Origin: Xiphias gladius
Lineage: Eukaryota; Chordata; Actinopteri; Istiophoriformes; Xiphiidae
Direction: 5' to 3'
Assembly: GCF_016859285.1 (NCBI RefSeq)
Contig: NC_053417.1
Coordinates: 13,588,706-13,652,705 of the forward strand
Length of the DNA: 64,000 bases
The notes beneath the pieces were generated by a model. It saw only the letters and a list, made by a program, of their open reading frames with translations, did no database searches and was not told the origin of the DNA. This document shows, piece after piece, positions 12,440 through 38,710 of this stretch. A program made the translations under genes and the position numbers. Every line of letters starts with the position of its first letter. The first letter of the stretch is position 1.

Positions 12440-12720
12440 TCCCAGGTTAAACACTGTCCCGAGCAAGCTGTGCCAATCAGACGCTGGAGATCGTGACGTT
12501 CGTACCAGATCAGCCAATCACAGAGAAGCAGGCGGGACTTTCACCGCGGCGGAGGCTGCACTCAGGTCAGCGCTGTAACGGCGGCCGTGGAAACATCCCG
12601 CTAGGTTCGCACCAACTGACAAGTACATATAATGTAATCACTTGATGGGTAACGAGTAACGAGCTCCAATCGTTCCCTCTGCGTTTTCCTCTCCGCCGGC
12701 TCGGACTGGATGATCGCCGC
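12440..12720 (+). promoter_or_regulatory. ahcyl1: ahcyl1 CpG-rich promoter with two CCAAT boxes
   Basis: Composition shifts abruptly to CpG-rich sequence. Two direct CCAAT boxes (12473-12477 and 12514-12518, each continuing CCAATCA) lie 41 bases apart, with a CRE-like TGACGTT at about 12494. There is no TATA box. The set fits a housekeeping, NF-Y-type promoter, but the transcription start cannot be read from sequence. Confidence 0.55.
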
Positions 12721-12970
12721 CTACACACTGCCCACTTGTTCAGGTGACAACGTCAACAAACCGGCGCCTCCCCTCGGAGATGTTGCTCGCTGGCGGTGGA
12801 TGACGGCAGACGCGGAGGACCGAAACAAGTGTTTGTGCCGCTCTTTCAGAAAAGTAGCTAGGACGGAAAACGGGTCCGTCCCCCTCGAAGTCGGCTACTT
12901 CTTGCTTCGCGCCGAGGCCGAGTGGAGGTGCCTAAGCGTCGGTTCGGCGATTTTTAAGCCACGAAGCTAA
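12710..12970 (+). promoter_or_regulatory. Upstream ORF (86 codons) in putative ahcyl1 5' leader
   Basis: A true ATG at 12710 opens an 86-codon frame that closes about 113 bases before the ahcyl1 start. The product is basic and Cys/Arg-containing and matches no family I know. If transcription starts upstream of 12710, this frame would be translated before ahcyl1 or would reduce its initiation. It may equally be promoter DNA that is never transcribed. Confidence 0.3.
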
Positions 12971-13077
12971 ACCGGGAGAGCAAGAAGGCGACGGACAAAG
13001 CTAGCAGCGGTCCGAACTCAATTCAGAACCGGCTTTTTTTTCTTCTCTCCTCCGGTAACAGTTAAGGTATCACCTGG

Positions 13078-13082
13078 ATGCA

Positions 13083-13086
<4 letters not shown>
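13078..13086 (+). promoter_or_regulatory. ahcyl1: Minimal uORF (Met-Gln-stop) overlapping the ahcyl1 start
   Basis: The sequence ATGCAATGA holds an upstream ATG at 13078, one CAA codon and a TGA at 13084-13086 that overlaps the main start ATG (13083-13085) in an ATGA arrangement. A ribosome starting at the first ATG would stop on top of the real start, a layout that can allow reinitiation or dampen expression. The reading is direct; the effect is inference. Confidence 0.5.
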
Positions 13087-28715
<15,629 letters not shown>

Positions 28716-29959
28716 CAAGAGCGTCTGATGGTGTGATCCTCAAAACACAGCTGCCCTGGGATTAACAGAGATATCTATTTTATTTTCTAAATTGCTACAA
28801 ACGGAGGAATTATTTTACTTATGCTGAATGTAACTTATTAATAGCACCTCAGACATAGTGTTAAATATGAAAAATAAGAGTAAGACATGTAGGAAACATA
28901 TAATATATAGCCAACTAACACGTCTTGTCAAGTGTTTAAAAACAAAGCCTGCTTGCATGCTTTCATGTGTATGTACCTTTTTAGTTGCTACTCCTTATGT
29001 TACTAGATCACAGAGTTGTTGATTTGTTTGTTTACTCTATTTACGCACAGTGCCAAATAATGGCTGTAAAAATGGAACAGAAGATAACATTTATGTTTTG
29101 TCTGTCAGTGGCATTAAGGTTTTATTAGTACATTCCATGAGCCAGAGTTTAGGCTGAGCCATAAAAACTCTGTATTACAATGTACATTCTTTAAGAAATA
29201 TTTTGTTTTATATGCATTAATAATTTGTTTTAATGGTATCTGCATACATGGCTTAAAAAGGTAACATCCAGTCATCTTTTTTATTACAACAAAGTACAGT
29301 CATGAAATATAACACTTATTATATAAATAACATAATCCAGTGTTGTTCATTTTAAGAAATTACAATAACCTGTAAATGGATGAGCCCATTTTAAATTCCT
29401 GACTCGTGGTGTTGGCGTTCAGCTCTCTTCAACAACCACGAAGCAAAGAGATGTTTAAAGTGCTAATAACAGATTAAGATGTTATGTTAAAGATATCAGG
29501 CTGTATGCATTCCTAAAAAGGAAGTCAGAAGAAGTTGAGGCGAAGGGGCCAGTAGAACATTTTTAAGTTTCCATTTGCTCACTCAAATTCCAGCTGAGAT
29601 CCGTGTCACTGAAGAGTGTATTGACTGGATAATACCTTTAGGGCCATGCTATGAATGTGCCTTTTAAATCATTTACAACAAGTAAATATCAGCACTGACC
29701 TTAATTAAATGAACATTCCTCTTTTGTAATACCACTAGTAGTCTACTAGTAGTACATTTAATGTCTTCCTTCCACTGCTTCTGGTATTAAGTGTAACTCT
29801 ACTGTGTGAGCTATCTGTTGAGAAAAAAATCTTAGACTTTATGTTTGCCATATTGTTGTCACTGTCTTAATTTGATCCAGTGGGGTCGCTTAAACAAATA
29901 TTTCATGTGATCAATGCACAAGTATATACTATTTATGTAAAAGAATGCATTAAATCAGC

Positions 29960-29965
29960 AATAAA
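29960..29965 (+). terminator. ahcyl1: ahcyl1 poly(A) signal
   Basis: AATAAA about 1.24 kb after the ahcyl1 stop. The 3' UTR between is AT-rich and otherwise featureless. Only about 260 bases separate it from the first heat-shock element of hsp70, so the two genes are closely spaced in tandem. Confidence 0.55.
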
Positions 29966-30224
29966 GCAATTCTTTTAACAGAGAAGAGTAACTTTAAACG
30001 TGTCAAACTGTGTTCATACGAAGAAAAATGAAAACAGAGGATGAAAAAAGGGCTATTTAGGTGAATGGTTGAGGTAGTTGCATCCATTATTTTGGGGATA
30101 AAGCTCACATTCATGACTACTAACCCTTTCACATATCTCCCTGAATGAGCCTTTACTGTTACATTCTCTACATTGTGTTCCCTCACGGTCAGCCCTGCTG
30201 GCTGAGCATCAGACTGCTGTCCCA

Positions 30225-30400
30225 CTCTGGAATATTCACCGGCTCTCGCGCACCAGGCCAGCTGCATTAGTTGCTAATATTAACAGTTGAGTCACTGAGC
30301 TTGGAGGAGGGGATAGGGTGGAGGTGGGGTGGGGGCTGGGAGCCTTCTGGAAACCTGGTTGTAACTATATAAGCAATGGGCCTGAGTCAGTCGAGGCATG
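30225..30400 (+). promoter_or_regulatory. hsp70 promoter: heat-shock elements and TATA box
   Basis: A three-unit heat-shock element with one mismatch, CTCtgGAAtaTTC, lies at 30225-30237. A second, TTCtgGAA, lies at 30345-30352. A TATATAAG box follows at 30366-30373, placing the transcription start near 30396-30400. The proximal element sits only about 14 bases upstream of the TATA box. This arrangement marks an HSF-driven inducible gene rather than the constitutive hspa8 type. Confidence 0.8.
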
Positions 30401-30508
30401 AGTTTCAGAAGAACGACAGAGGCAAAAGCTGACAGAAAGGAAACTACTCAGGAAGACTCTGCTGAGATCCTTCAACATCTTTGAGCAACAGAGCGCTTAT
30501 CACTGAAA

Positions 30509-30928
30509 GTAAGTAGCAACTGATTATCAGATTTTTGACTTATGTAGTTAAAGGGTTTGATTGAAAACATTAGTGCCAACTTATTAATGTTATGATATAT
30601 CTGTGGTGGTGTTGGATGCATCCTCAGGCTTTAACTTAATCTTGTACCCTAAAAGTTAACACTAAACTACTAATGCATCAGTTCTGCTTTCTATTATGTT
30701 TTCATTAGTAAGTAATTCATAGTCAGGTTTTTCAGTAAGTGTTTCCTTAATTTTAACTGCACCTTTAACATATATGCCTGATAAATTTTTTTAACATTTT
30801 AACACCATTACTGACATCAGTAATTAGTCATTTTGAATGATTTTAGTTGCAGTGATTACTGCTTTCATTTGTAGCAATACAAAATTAAAATGTGATATCT
30901 CCTTAATTTTTTCTCCGAACTTTGAAAG
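30509..30928 (+). other. Intron in the hsp70 5' UTR
   Basis: The leader has a donor CTGAAA|GTAAGT at 30508/30509 and an acceptor TTTGAAAG|GAACAAGC at 30928/30929, just 11 bases before the start codon. The coding region itself is uninterrupted. Some hsp70 genes have such a leader intron while others have none. The acceptor has a weak pyrimidine tract near the AG, though a T-rich stretch lies slightly upstream. Confidence 0.6.
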
Positions 30929-30939
30929 GAACAAGCAAA

Positions 30940-32856
30940 ATGTCCTCAGCTAAGGGAATATCCATTGGCATCGATCTGGGCACCACCTATTCTTGTGTTG
31001 GGGTTTTCCAGCATGGCAAAGTGGAGATCATTGCCAATGACCAGGGCAACAGGACCACTCCCAGCTATGTGGCCTTTACTGACACAGAGAGGCTCATTGG
31101 AGATGCTGCCAAGAACCAGGTTGCCATGAACCCTGCCAACACAGTCTTTGATGCCAAGCGACTCATCGGTAGGAAGTTTAATGAACCCGTTGTCCAGGCC
31201 GACATGAAACTCTGGCCTTTCAAGGTGATCAACGATAATGGAAAGCCCAAAGTTCAGGTGGAGTATAAAGGCGAGACCAAAGCCTTCTACCCAGAGGAAA
31301 TCTCGTCCATGGTCTTGGTTAAAATGAAGGAGATAGCTGAGGCCTACCTGGGACAGAGAGTGTCAAATGCAGTCATCACAGTGCCAGCGTATTTCAACGA
31401 CTCTCAGAGGCAAGCCACTAAAGACGCAGGAGTGATCTCGGGACTGAATGTTCTGAGGATCATCAACGAGCCCACAGCAGCAGCCATTGCCTATGGCCTG
31501 GATAAAGGTAAAAGAGGAGAGCGCAATGTGCTAATCTTTGATCTCGGTGGAGGCACCTTTGACGTGTCCATCTTGACCATTGAGGACGGCATCTTTGAGG
31601 TAAAAGCCACTGCAGGAGACACACACCTTGGTGGGGAGGATTTTGACAACCGCATGGTAAGCCACTTTGTAGAGGAATTTAAAAGAAAACACAAGAAGGA
31701 CATCAGCCAGAATAAGAGAGCAGTGAGGAGACTGCGCACAGCTTGTGAGAGAGCAAAGAGGACCCTGTCCTCCAGCACCCAGGCTAGCATTGAGATCGAC
31801 TCTCTGTTTGAAGGCATCGACTTCTACACCTCCATCACAAGGGCACGCTTTGAGGAGCTCAACTCAGAGCTCTTCAGGGGAACACTGGAACCCGTTGAGA
31901 AAGCCCTGCAAGATGCCAAGCTGGATAAGTCCAAGATCCATGAAATTGTCCTGGTTGGTGGCTCCACAAGAATTCCCAAAATCCAGAAGCTCTTGCAGGA
32001 TTTCTTTAATGGTAGAGAACTGAACAAGAGTATCAACCCAGATGAAGCTGTGGCCTATGGTGCAGCAGTCCAGGCTGCTATCCTCATGGGTGACACTTCG
32101 GAGAATGTCCAAAATCTGCTGCTGCTGGACGTGGCTCCCCTGTCTTTGGGCATTGAGACTGCAGGTGGAGTTATGACGCCTCTAATCAAACGCAACACCA
32201 CCATCCCCACCAAGCAGACTCAGATCTTTTCCACATACTCAGATAACCAGCCAGGCGTGCTGATTCAGGTGTATGAGGGCGAGAGAGCCATGACCAAGGA
32301 CAACAACCTCCTGGGCAAGTTTGAACTCACAGGTATCCCACCTGCTCCCCGAGGTGTACCACAGGTGGAGGTAACTTTCGACATCGACGCCAATGGCATT
32401 CTGAATGTGTCTGCTGTCGACAAAAGCACCGGCAAAGAAAACAAAATCACCATCACTAATGACAAGGGCCGCCTTAGCAAAGAGGAGATCGAGCGGATGG
32501 TACAGGATGCTGACAAGTATAAGGCAGAGGATGACCTTCAGAGGGAGAAAATTTCAGCAAAGAACTCACTGGAGTCCTATGCATACCACATGAAGAGCAG
32601 TGTTGAGGATGAGAGTATGAAAGGAAAGATTAGGGAGGAGGATAAAAAGATGGTCATTGACAAGTGCAACCAGACAATCTCCTGGCTGGAGAACAACCAG
32701 CTGGCAGAGAAAGACGAGTATGAGCATCAGCAGAGCGAACTAGAGAAGGTGTGCAAGCCCATTGTAACAAAGCTGTACCAGGGAGCAGCACCAGGAGGGT
32801 GTGGTGGGCAGGCAGGAGGCAGCTCTCAGGGCCCGACTATTGAGGAAGTGGACTAA
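30940..32856 (+). CDS. Inducible cytosolic heat shock protein 70 (HSPA1-type)
   Basis: A single uninterrupted frame of 638 residues from the ATG at 30940, close to the usual 640 or so. ATP-driven chaperone of cytosol and nucleus. The nucleotide-binding domain (about 1-385) shows the three family signatures: IDLGTTYS at 11-18, [14 protein letters not shown] near 200, and [15 protein letters not shown] near 335. The linker region [10 protein letters not shown], a substrate-binding domain and a helical lid follow. The protein ends GPTIEEVD, the cytosolic EEVD motif that docks TPR co-chaperones such as HOP and CHIP. A short Gly-rich stretch precedes it. The heat-shock elements, TATA box and intronless CDS indicate heat induction. 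It may be named hsp70, hspa1b or hspa1l in different fish, so I give no symbol. It lies between ahcyl1 and kcnc4 on the same strand. Confidence 0.97.
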   Translation: MSSAKGISIGIDLGTTYSCVGVFQHGKVEIIANDQGNRTTPSYVAFTDTERLIGDAAKNQVAMNPANTVFDAKRLIGRKFNEPVVQADMKLWPFKVINDNGKPKVQVEYKGETKAFYPEEISSMVLVKMKEIAEAYLGQRVSNAVITVPAYFNDSQRQATKDAGVISGLNVLRIINEPTAAAIAYGLDKGKRGERNVLIFDLGGGTFDVSILTIEDGIFEVKATAGDTHLGGEDFDNRMVSHFVEEFKRKHKKDISQNKRAVRRLRTACERAKRTLSSSTQASIEIDSLFEGIDFYTSITRARFEELNSELFRGTLEPVEKALQDAKLDKSKIHEIVLVGGSTRIPKIQKLLQDFFNGRELNKSINPDEAVAYGAAVQAAILMGDTSENVQNLLLLDVAPLSLGIETAGGVMTPLIKRNTTIPTKQTQIFSTYSDNQPGVLIQVYEGERAMTKDNNLLGKFELTGIPPAPRGVPQVEVTFDIDANGILNVSAVDKSTGKENKITITNDKGRLSKEEIERMVQDADKYKAEDDLQREKISAKNSLESYAYHMKSSVEDESMKGKIREEDKKMVIDKCNQTISWLENNQLAEKDEYEHQQSELEKVCKPIVTKLYQGAAPGGCGGQAGGSSQGPTIEEVD

Positions 32857-32961
32857 AACTATGGATGTCAGCATTTTGTTTAAAGAAAAACTTTGGCCAT
32901 ATCACTGTTTTTGGTACCACAAATGTTTTAATTTCACTGGTTTTTCTTCTTGACTTATCAT

Positions 32962-32967
32962 AATAAA
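32962..32967 (+). terminator. hsp70 poly(A) signal
   Basis: AATAAA about 105 bases after the stop codon, followed by T-containing sequence. A second AATAAA near 33183 is a possible alternative site. Confidence 0.6.
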
Positions 32968-32999
32968 AATACTTTAAAAGATAGGCTAACGAATGTTTC

Positions 33000-35650
33000 A
33001 AGCTATAAGAAAATAGAAATCAGTGATTGATAAGTGGCTTCTTAGGTCATTGACTGCAGTCATTTTATACCCGAGTTGCTCTAATGGTAATTTTCAATGC
33101 TGAACTGCCAACCAGGCAAAGCAGGCTCCCCTATAGAACCCCTGACCCTGAAACCCCCCTTGTGTGAATGTGCACCACTATTTAATAAACATACATTGAA
33201 ATACTGAAGACCTTAGTGGGCCCTGCCTATCTTCTCTTTCCCTTTTGCAATGGTCTTAAACTGACACACACCAAACCTGGGGCTATGCAGTATTACATCA
33301 CAAGATGTGGGCCAAAGAGGAGTCAGTATGGGGCAACAAATGTTTTTTGCCCCAGTGCCCATAGTTTGTTAATCCAGCCATGCTTTCCCCTGATCTTCTT
33401 TGTAGGATGATAAATTTACCTGGAACACCACAGCCTCAGGTATTATCCTAGTGGAAGTGGAGAATTTGGTTATTAATCAGGGTACTTTCATTCCACTTGG
33501 TAATGCCTTTAATGTGCCTTTGCATGACCTGCTTTGTTTGTTGTTAATCCACATAGAGTAATATAACAGATGTATCCTCCACAATCTGTTGTGTTACTGA
33601 AGCTCAACATCATTTTATTCCTTGTTGAACAGATTGAAATCTGTTTTTTTCTTTACACAAAGGTTCGCAAGACCTTTTTTCTCACGTACATATTTTTAGT
33701 GCAAATAAGGAGATTTTTTGCACCACAAAGACATTATGCTACCCTAAAAAGATGTAATAGTTGTAATTCTTATGAATTATAGCATTAATATTATACTAAT
33801 GGATTATTTGTATTTGGTAATATTCAATCAGGTTTGTATATAGCGTACAACGTATTTGTCTTTTTATTTACATGATTTCTTGTTATAAAAATGTATGATG
33901 ATCAATGCTGGAGTCAGTCAGTAATGCAGGACATCGCTGTGATATTTGAATAGTACATTAGTCACCAGTGTTTGCTTGAGGTTTTTTGCTCATTAACCAG
34001 CAGGTGGCGCTTATAAGTCCACCTCTTTATAATTGGCACCTTGTATGCATCATAAACATTTATTCTATTATATTAACTTTTCCTTCATGAGTCTCATTGT
34101 GATGCAGCTCTTACAGCACAAAATAACATTTTAAACTAAATTATGTTTTTATTAAAACATCAAATATTTCAAATGTTTTTCAAAAACATTTATACAAATT
34201 CTTAACGACAACATTAATTTGTTTTAGTGAATTAAATATTAGCACTGAGCATAACAGGAATATTACAATAGCAGAGAGCAGGTCTAACATGCTAATGGGT
34301 TAATTTATGTGTGAAGTACAGACACTGTCATCTGTAAAAGAGAATATTATGGGATACTACAGAAGTAATGCCATTATGCAGCATCCAGTCAGTTTGTAAC
34401 ACTCACTGCTGACTATCACACACTGCCTATAAACCAATATCTGATTATTAAGGACTTTAACCTAGGTGCAGTCAAGCCTCGGGTGCATGAGCTGAACCAT
34501 GCTGGAGCGCAGTGCAGGTCCTCAGGTCAGCCACCTCCTGCACTGAAGACTATGTAGGAAAGAAAGAAGAAGACAAACATTATAGCATCATCATCATATT
34601 AAGACATAAATTTACATGCAGGTGATCAGAAACAACAGAACTCTACCTGAAGACATTTTCCTCAGTAAGTAAGGAATAATGAAATTAACACATCTTGAGG
34701 TTACTTCTCATCTGTTGTCCATTTATAATTAAAGAAAAAATTAAAATGTGACCTTTCTGTACCTGGAAATGAAAGCAAATAACTTACCAGTCAGTTAACT
34801 TGGCCTTCCTCTCACCTCCTTTAATGACTGATTAACACCAAAGAAAATCGATCAAAGATCGGTAGAAGCATGGTGGAATGAAGGTCACAGTTTCTGACCA
34901 ATTTCAGCCATCAGAAAATGTGACCTTACTATATGAGGAAAGGAAGACAATGAAGAGATTATTACTTACTTTTTAACTCTGAGGACAAACAGGAGTTATT
35001 TATGATGAGATCAGAGAGCACATGATGGAATATAATTTAAAATTTGAAGGCTTTTAGTAAAAGCACGAGGCCGGCCTGAAAACAAAACATTACAGTAGTT
35101 AAATCTGGATCAAACAGAAGCCAGGATTAGAGTCTCTGTATCAGCCATGGACAGAAAAGACAGAATGGGAGTTAATACTATAAGTGAAAGCAGGCAGTCT
35201 TAGTGATTTCTTTGATGTGCTGATAAAAAGAAAGGTTAGGATCAAAAGAAATACATTCTTGGAAGGAAAAGTCTTCAAGAAGGTTCAACCCTCCCTAACC
35301 CTTTTGACAATGTTCCATCCAAATATATGTTTCCTGTTGTTCATATTGCAACGTCACGACTAAAGAAGTTGCATAAGTCTAAATGATGCCTTATTTCATT
35401 AATCTTTTTTATACTTTTAATACCAGTAAAAAATAGCCAGGAGTCAGAAAGCTGATTAAAATGTTGTCCACTAGTTTGAGCAACAAGAGTTCAGGAGTAA
35501 ACAGTTTTTACATCTTTGTATCAAAATGACAGTGGAAATGAGTGGGCTTGACAAGGTTTGGAACTCATAGTTCACCCTGTGACTCTGTCATACAACTCAG
35601 TATCCTGATGGTGTTCATATCCTTCACTACTAACAGTGAGATATGAAAGC
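33000..35650. other. Gene-poor intergenic DNA after hsp70
   Basis: No exon-like sequence is found. Around 33295-33400 the sequence (AGTCAGTATGGGGCAAC then TTTTTTGCCCCAGTGCCC) resembles a dispersed fish repeat. Around 35040-35230 there is further repeat-like sequence (AAACATTACAGTAGTTAAATC). Neither can be assigned to a named family from the sequence alone. Confidence 0.4.
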
Positions 35651-35659
35651 TCAGCTTGG

Positions 35660-37580
35660 ACTTTGAGAAAATGAGTTCTGGTTGTCAGATTCATTAAAAT
35701 TAACGTAAGAACTCTTTAAAACTGTGCTCTCCTGACCCTCCCAAAAGGGTCTTAGTGATCTAAGTGCGTTAGCCGTTACGCTTTCCCAACCCTTACTATG
35801 AAATGTGTCAAGTGTACAGGGCTGAAAAAACAACCCACAAACCATTAGAACTGCATCAATTCTTCTGTGGATGCTTGCACAGGATATTTGCCAGTGGCCT
35901 CCACCTTAGCCTACATAGGGTGAACCTCACCCTGGCCGATAACCCTGCCAAGATAAGTCACTGTCACTTTAGCTTCTCACACTTGGCTAGGTTGACAATT
36001 GAATTTGCTTTTGCCAACTGGTCAAACAATGAATTTAGACACTGAACATGAGCTTCCCATGTGTCACTATATATCACAACTTCATCTAAAGAGGCTGCAC
36101 ATCCTCTAAGACCAAGTAATACCTTGTTCATAAGGTCCAGAAAAGCGTTTCTCTACTCCAAACGTATGACAGAAGAGGAAAACAACCCCCATGGTGTGAT
36201 GAAAAATAAAGTTTCCTTAGCTCTATCTTTAAATGGCAACCAATAACCTTTCAAAAGGTCTAGTTTTTAAAAAAATGTTGCCCTTCCCACCTGATCAATG
36301 CAGTCCTCCAGACAAGGCACCGGATAAAAGTCAGGTATGGGGACAGCAATAACCTTTCTGAAATCTGTGCAAAATCTGTCTGACCCATCAGCCTTATCTG
36401 CCAACTGACATGGATAGACCCAGCTAGAGCTCTGGTTCAGTTATCCCATGTTCCGACATGTACTTTACCTACTCTTCCATCTGGTAACGCTTTCCTACAG
36501 GAGGCCATTAGGAACGTTGTTAATAGGTTGAACATTACCCACATCTATGTCATGCTCAATCAGGTTGGCGTGTGATGGTGTATCTGAGTAGAAAGACAAG
36601 AGAGGATTAATCAACTTCACCGGATCTGAATGCTGAGTGTCTGACAGATACTCCAACTGACCGTCTCGGTGGAGATGGAACATCAAAATCTTCTGAAGAA
36701 AAGACTCCAACTGTGGCTTCAGGCCCAACAGGTTCCTTTGTGAGACTGTCTGTGGAAAGCAGATCACCTTTTACTTCAGAGGCAGAGTGAACACGATGAT
36801 AGGGCTTTCATTGTTTTACATGACACCACCGTATTTTCTTCCTTCTATCTGATGTGTATATTAAATAGTGCCTGTCTGACATATGGCTTTTTAATTGTGT
36901 ATAACCCACTAAAACTTGCCTGGAAAGCTCAACCTACCACAGGCAGCAAACCCAAAACTCGTTCCTTTCGTTCACATAGACGGGTTCCAATTGTGTGATC
37001 AAAAAGCTTCTTCATTTTTTTTCTGCGCAACTAAGCTTTTTATGAGCAGTGGCACATTATGCAATCCCCGCCAAAGATCATCTACATAATTCAAGACAAT
37101 ATAGATAGAAATGCAACATAGTCTTCAATGTATTATGAAACGTGCTCCTTGAGACTCAGGATGGTATACACTGGAATCCTGATGTTTAATTCAGTTATTT
37201 TAAAACTTGGGAGAAAATACATGAAAGAGGACACATGAAAAACTCCCCTGGTCAGTTTGCGACACTTCTGCGAGGTAGTCATGAAGCTAGTCAAAGCTTT
37301 CAGGACTGCTTTGGTTTTAACTGAGCATAAGAAGAAACCTGCAGGCTCCACACAACAAAGAAGCAAATACTCAAAGAGCTTTTCAATCACTGGAATCAGG
37401 CAGCTGGCTTGATCTGTTGTTTGGGTTTTCCAGTTATCAGACAGGTGCTGCAAGTTTTACATTACATTACTACATCCCTCTTCAGACGAGGCCAGAAGAA
37501 GTGCAGAGCCCTCTATTATAAGTTTTCTTTAAACTTAGATGACCTGCAACACTATCATGTGATGTGATATGCTCAAAAAA
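35660..37580 (-). mobile_element. Decayed Ty3/gypsy retrotransposon, Gmr1-like (INT before RT)
   Basis: Read 5' to 3' on the minus strand, the remnant shows in order: an integrase zinc-finger-type segment (about 37575-37390; GHLSLKKTYNR), integrase core remnants (about 37450-37130), an integrase C-terminal segment (about 37030-36830; GLLPVVG, then SFSGLYTIKK), the pre-RT motif EHDIDVG (36540-36570), then reverse transcriptase (RFCTDFRKV, EDCIDQVG, LDLLKGYW; about 36440-35900) and a stretch like the start of the region before RNase H. Many stops and frameshifts make it non-functional. No LTRs, gag or protease could be identified. Integrase upstream of reverse transcriptase is the copia-like order known in Gmr1-type gypsy elements of deuterostomes. 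Confidence 0.75.
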
Positions 37581-38194
37581 AAATCAAAAAAAAAAAAATC
37601 AGCAATTTCCTCGTGGTGAAATAACTGCCACTACAGCCTGTCTGGGGGACGCAATGAATGCTGCAATGAGACAGCAACACGATGCACCTACACAGGTACG
37701 ATCATCCCCACAGCTGTATTCTGCCTCAACCAAACTCACTGTTCTATTTGGATACACACCTTATATGCAAGTTAACTCACTACAGAACTAAACTGTCCCA
37801 ATCCCTACCTGTTTAACTCAAACTAAACCTACATTTGTCCTGAGCAAATGAGAAACTCAACACAACCAAACTGAACAAATCTTCTTCTTCTTCTCCTTCT
37901 TGATGTTTTATGGCTGCTGGGAAACAACGAAATGGGGCATTACCATCACCACCTGCAAGGAGAGCCATCTTGGATATAAACCAGCTAATAAAGACTCCCA
38001 AGCAGGTGAGGGCAATCCATCAATGAGGTGGAAGGGGTCAAGGAATCGGGGAGGACCTGAAAGAGGAATACTGGTTTATATAGCTAGTAATACACTAAGT
38101 ATATGATTGCCAGACAGTTAATACTCATGGAAATACTAAAACATAATAATAGATAATTGCAGAGACAGCATGTAACGAGTAGCTTTTAAACTTA

Positions 38195-38710
38195 AAGGTT
38201 CACAGTTTTTCAAATCTGTGTTAAAAAAATAGTCAGGTGCCCTTGTGAACAATGAAACAGGTTTTTCTTGCTGTAATCATTCCTCTTGTTTATACTGGCC
38301 ATGGAAGCATATCTTCCTAATACCATTTCAGTTGAGGTGACGGGAGACAAAATCCACAGTCCCAGTAGTTTGAGCTGCCATGGTTACAGCCTTTTTAGTA
38401 TAAAATTTCCTCCTAGTGTTTCCCTGGTCAGTGTTTTCCTATTGAGCTGCAGTGGTGGGACAGGAACTCAAAGAAGGAAATTTTCCACTAACAAGACTGA
38501 TTCTGGAAGATAAGTACATAATTTGTCTAACTCGGATGGCTAGTGCCTCAAATTCACTGCAGATACTCCTTGGAATACATTTTTGCACAGAGGGAGGACA
38601 GTGAATTTTGTCCCCAGTTATTCCCATTGAAAGCACATTAGGATGGGATCTTTTAATGGCCAGTATGAACAAGAAGGATAATTACCGCAAGAAAAACCTT
38701 TGGCTAAGAA
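38195..38710. mobile_element. Foldback/MITE-like element with long terminal inverted repeats
   Basis: About 100 bases starting at 38259 (GGTTTTTCTTGCTGTAAT, then TATACTGGCCAT, then GAGACAAAATCCACAG) recur inverted at the right end (38580-38700, minus strand: GGTTTTTCTTGCGGTAAT, TCATACTGGCCAT, GGGACAAAATTCACTG). The arms match at most positions. The centre has no transposase frame. I recall closely similar sequence as a widespread repeat in teleost genomes, so this is a non-autonomous element; its superfamily is not determined. Confidence 0.7.

Noticed and set aside
31065-32516. Several antisense open frames of 60-110 codons opposite hsp70
   Set aside because: They arise from the codon structure of the strongly conserved hsp70 coding strand. 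None resembles a protein family.
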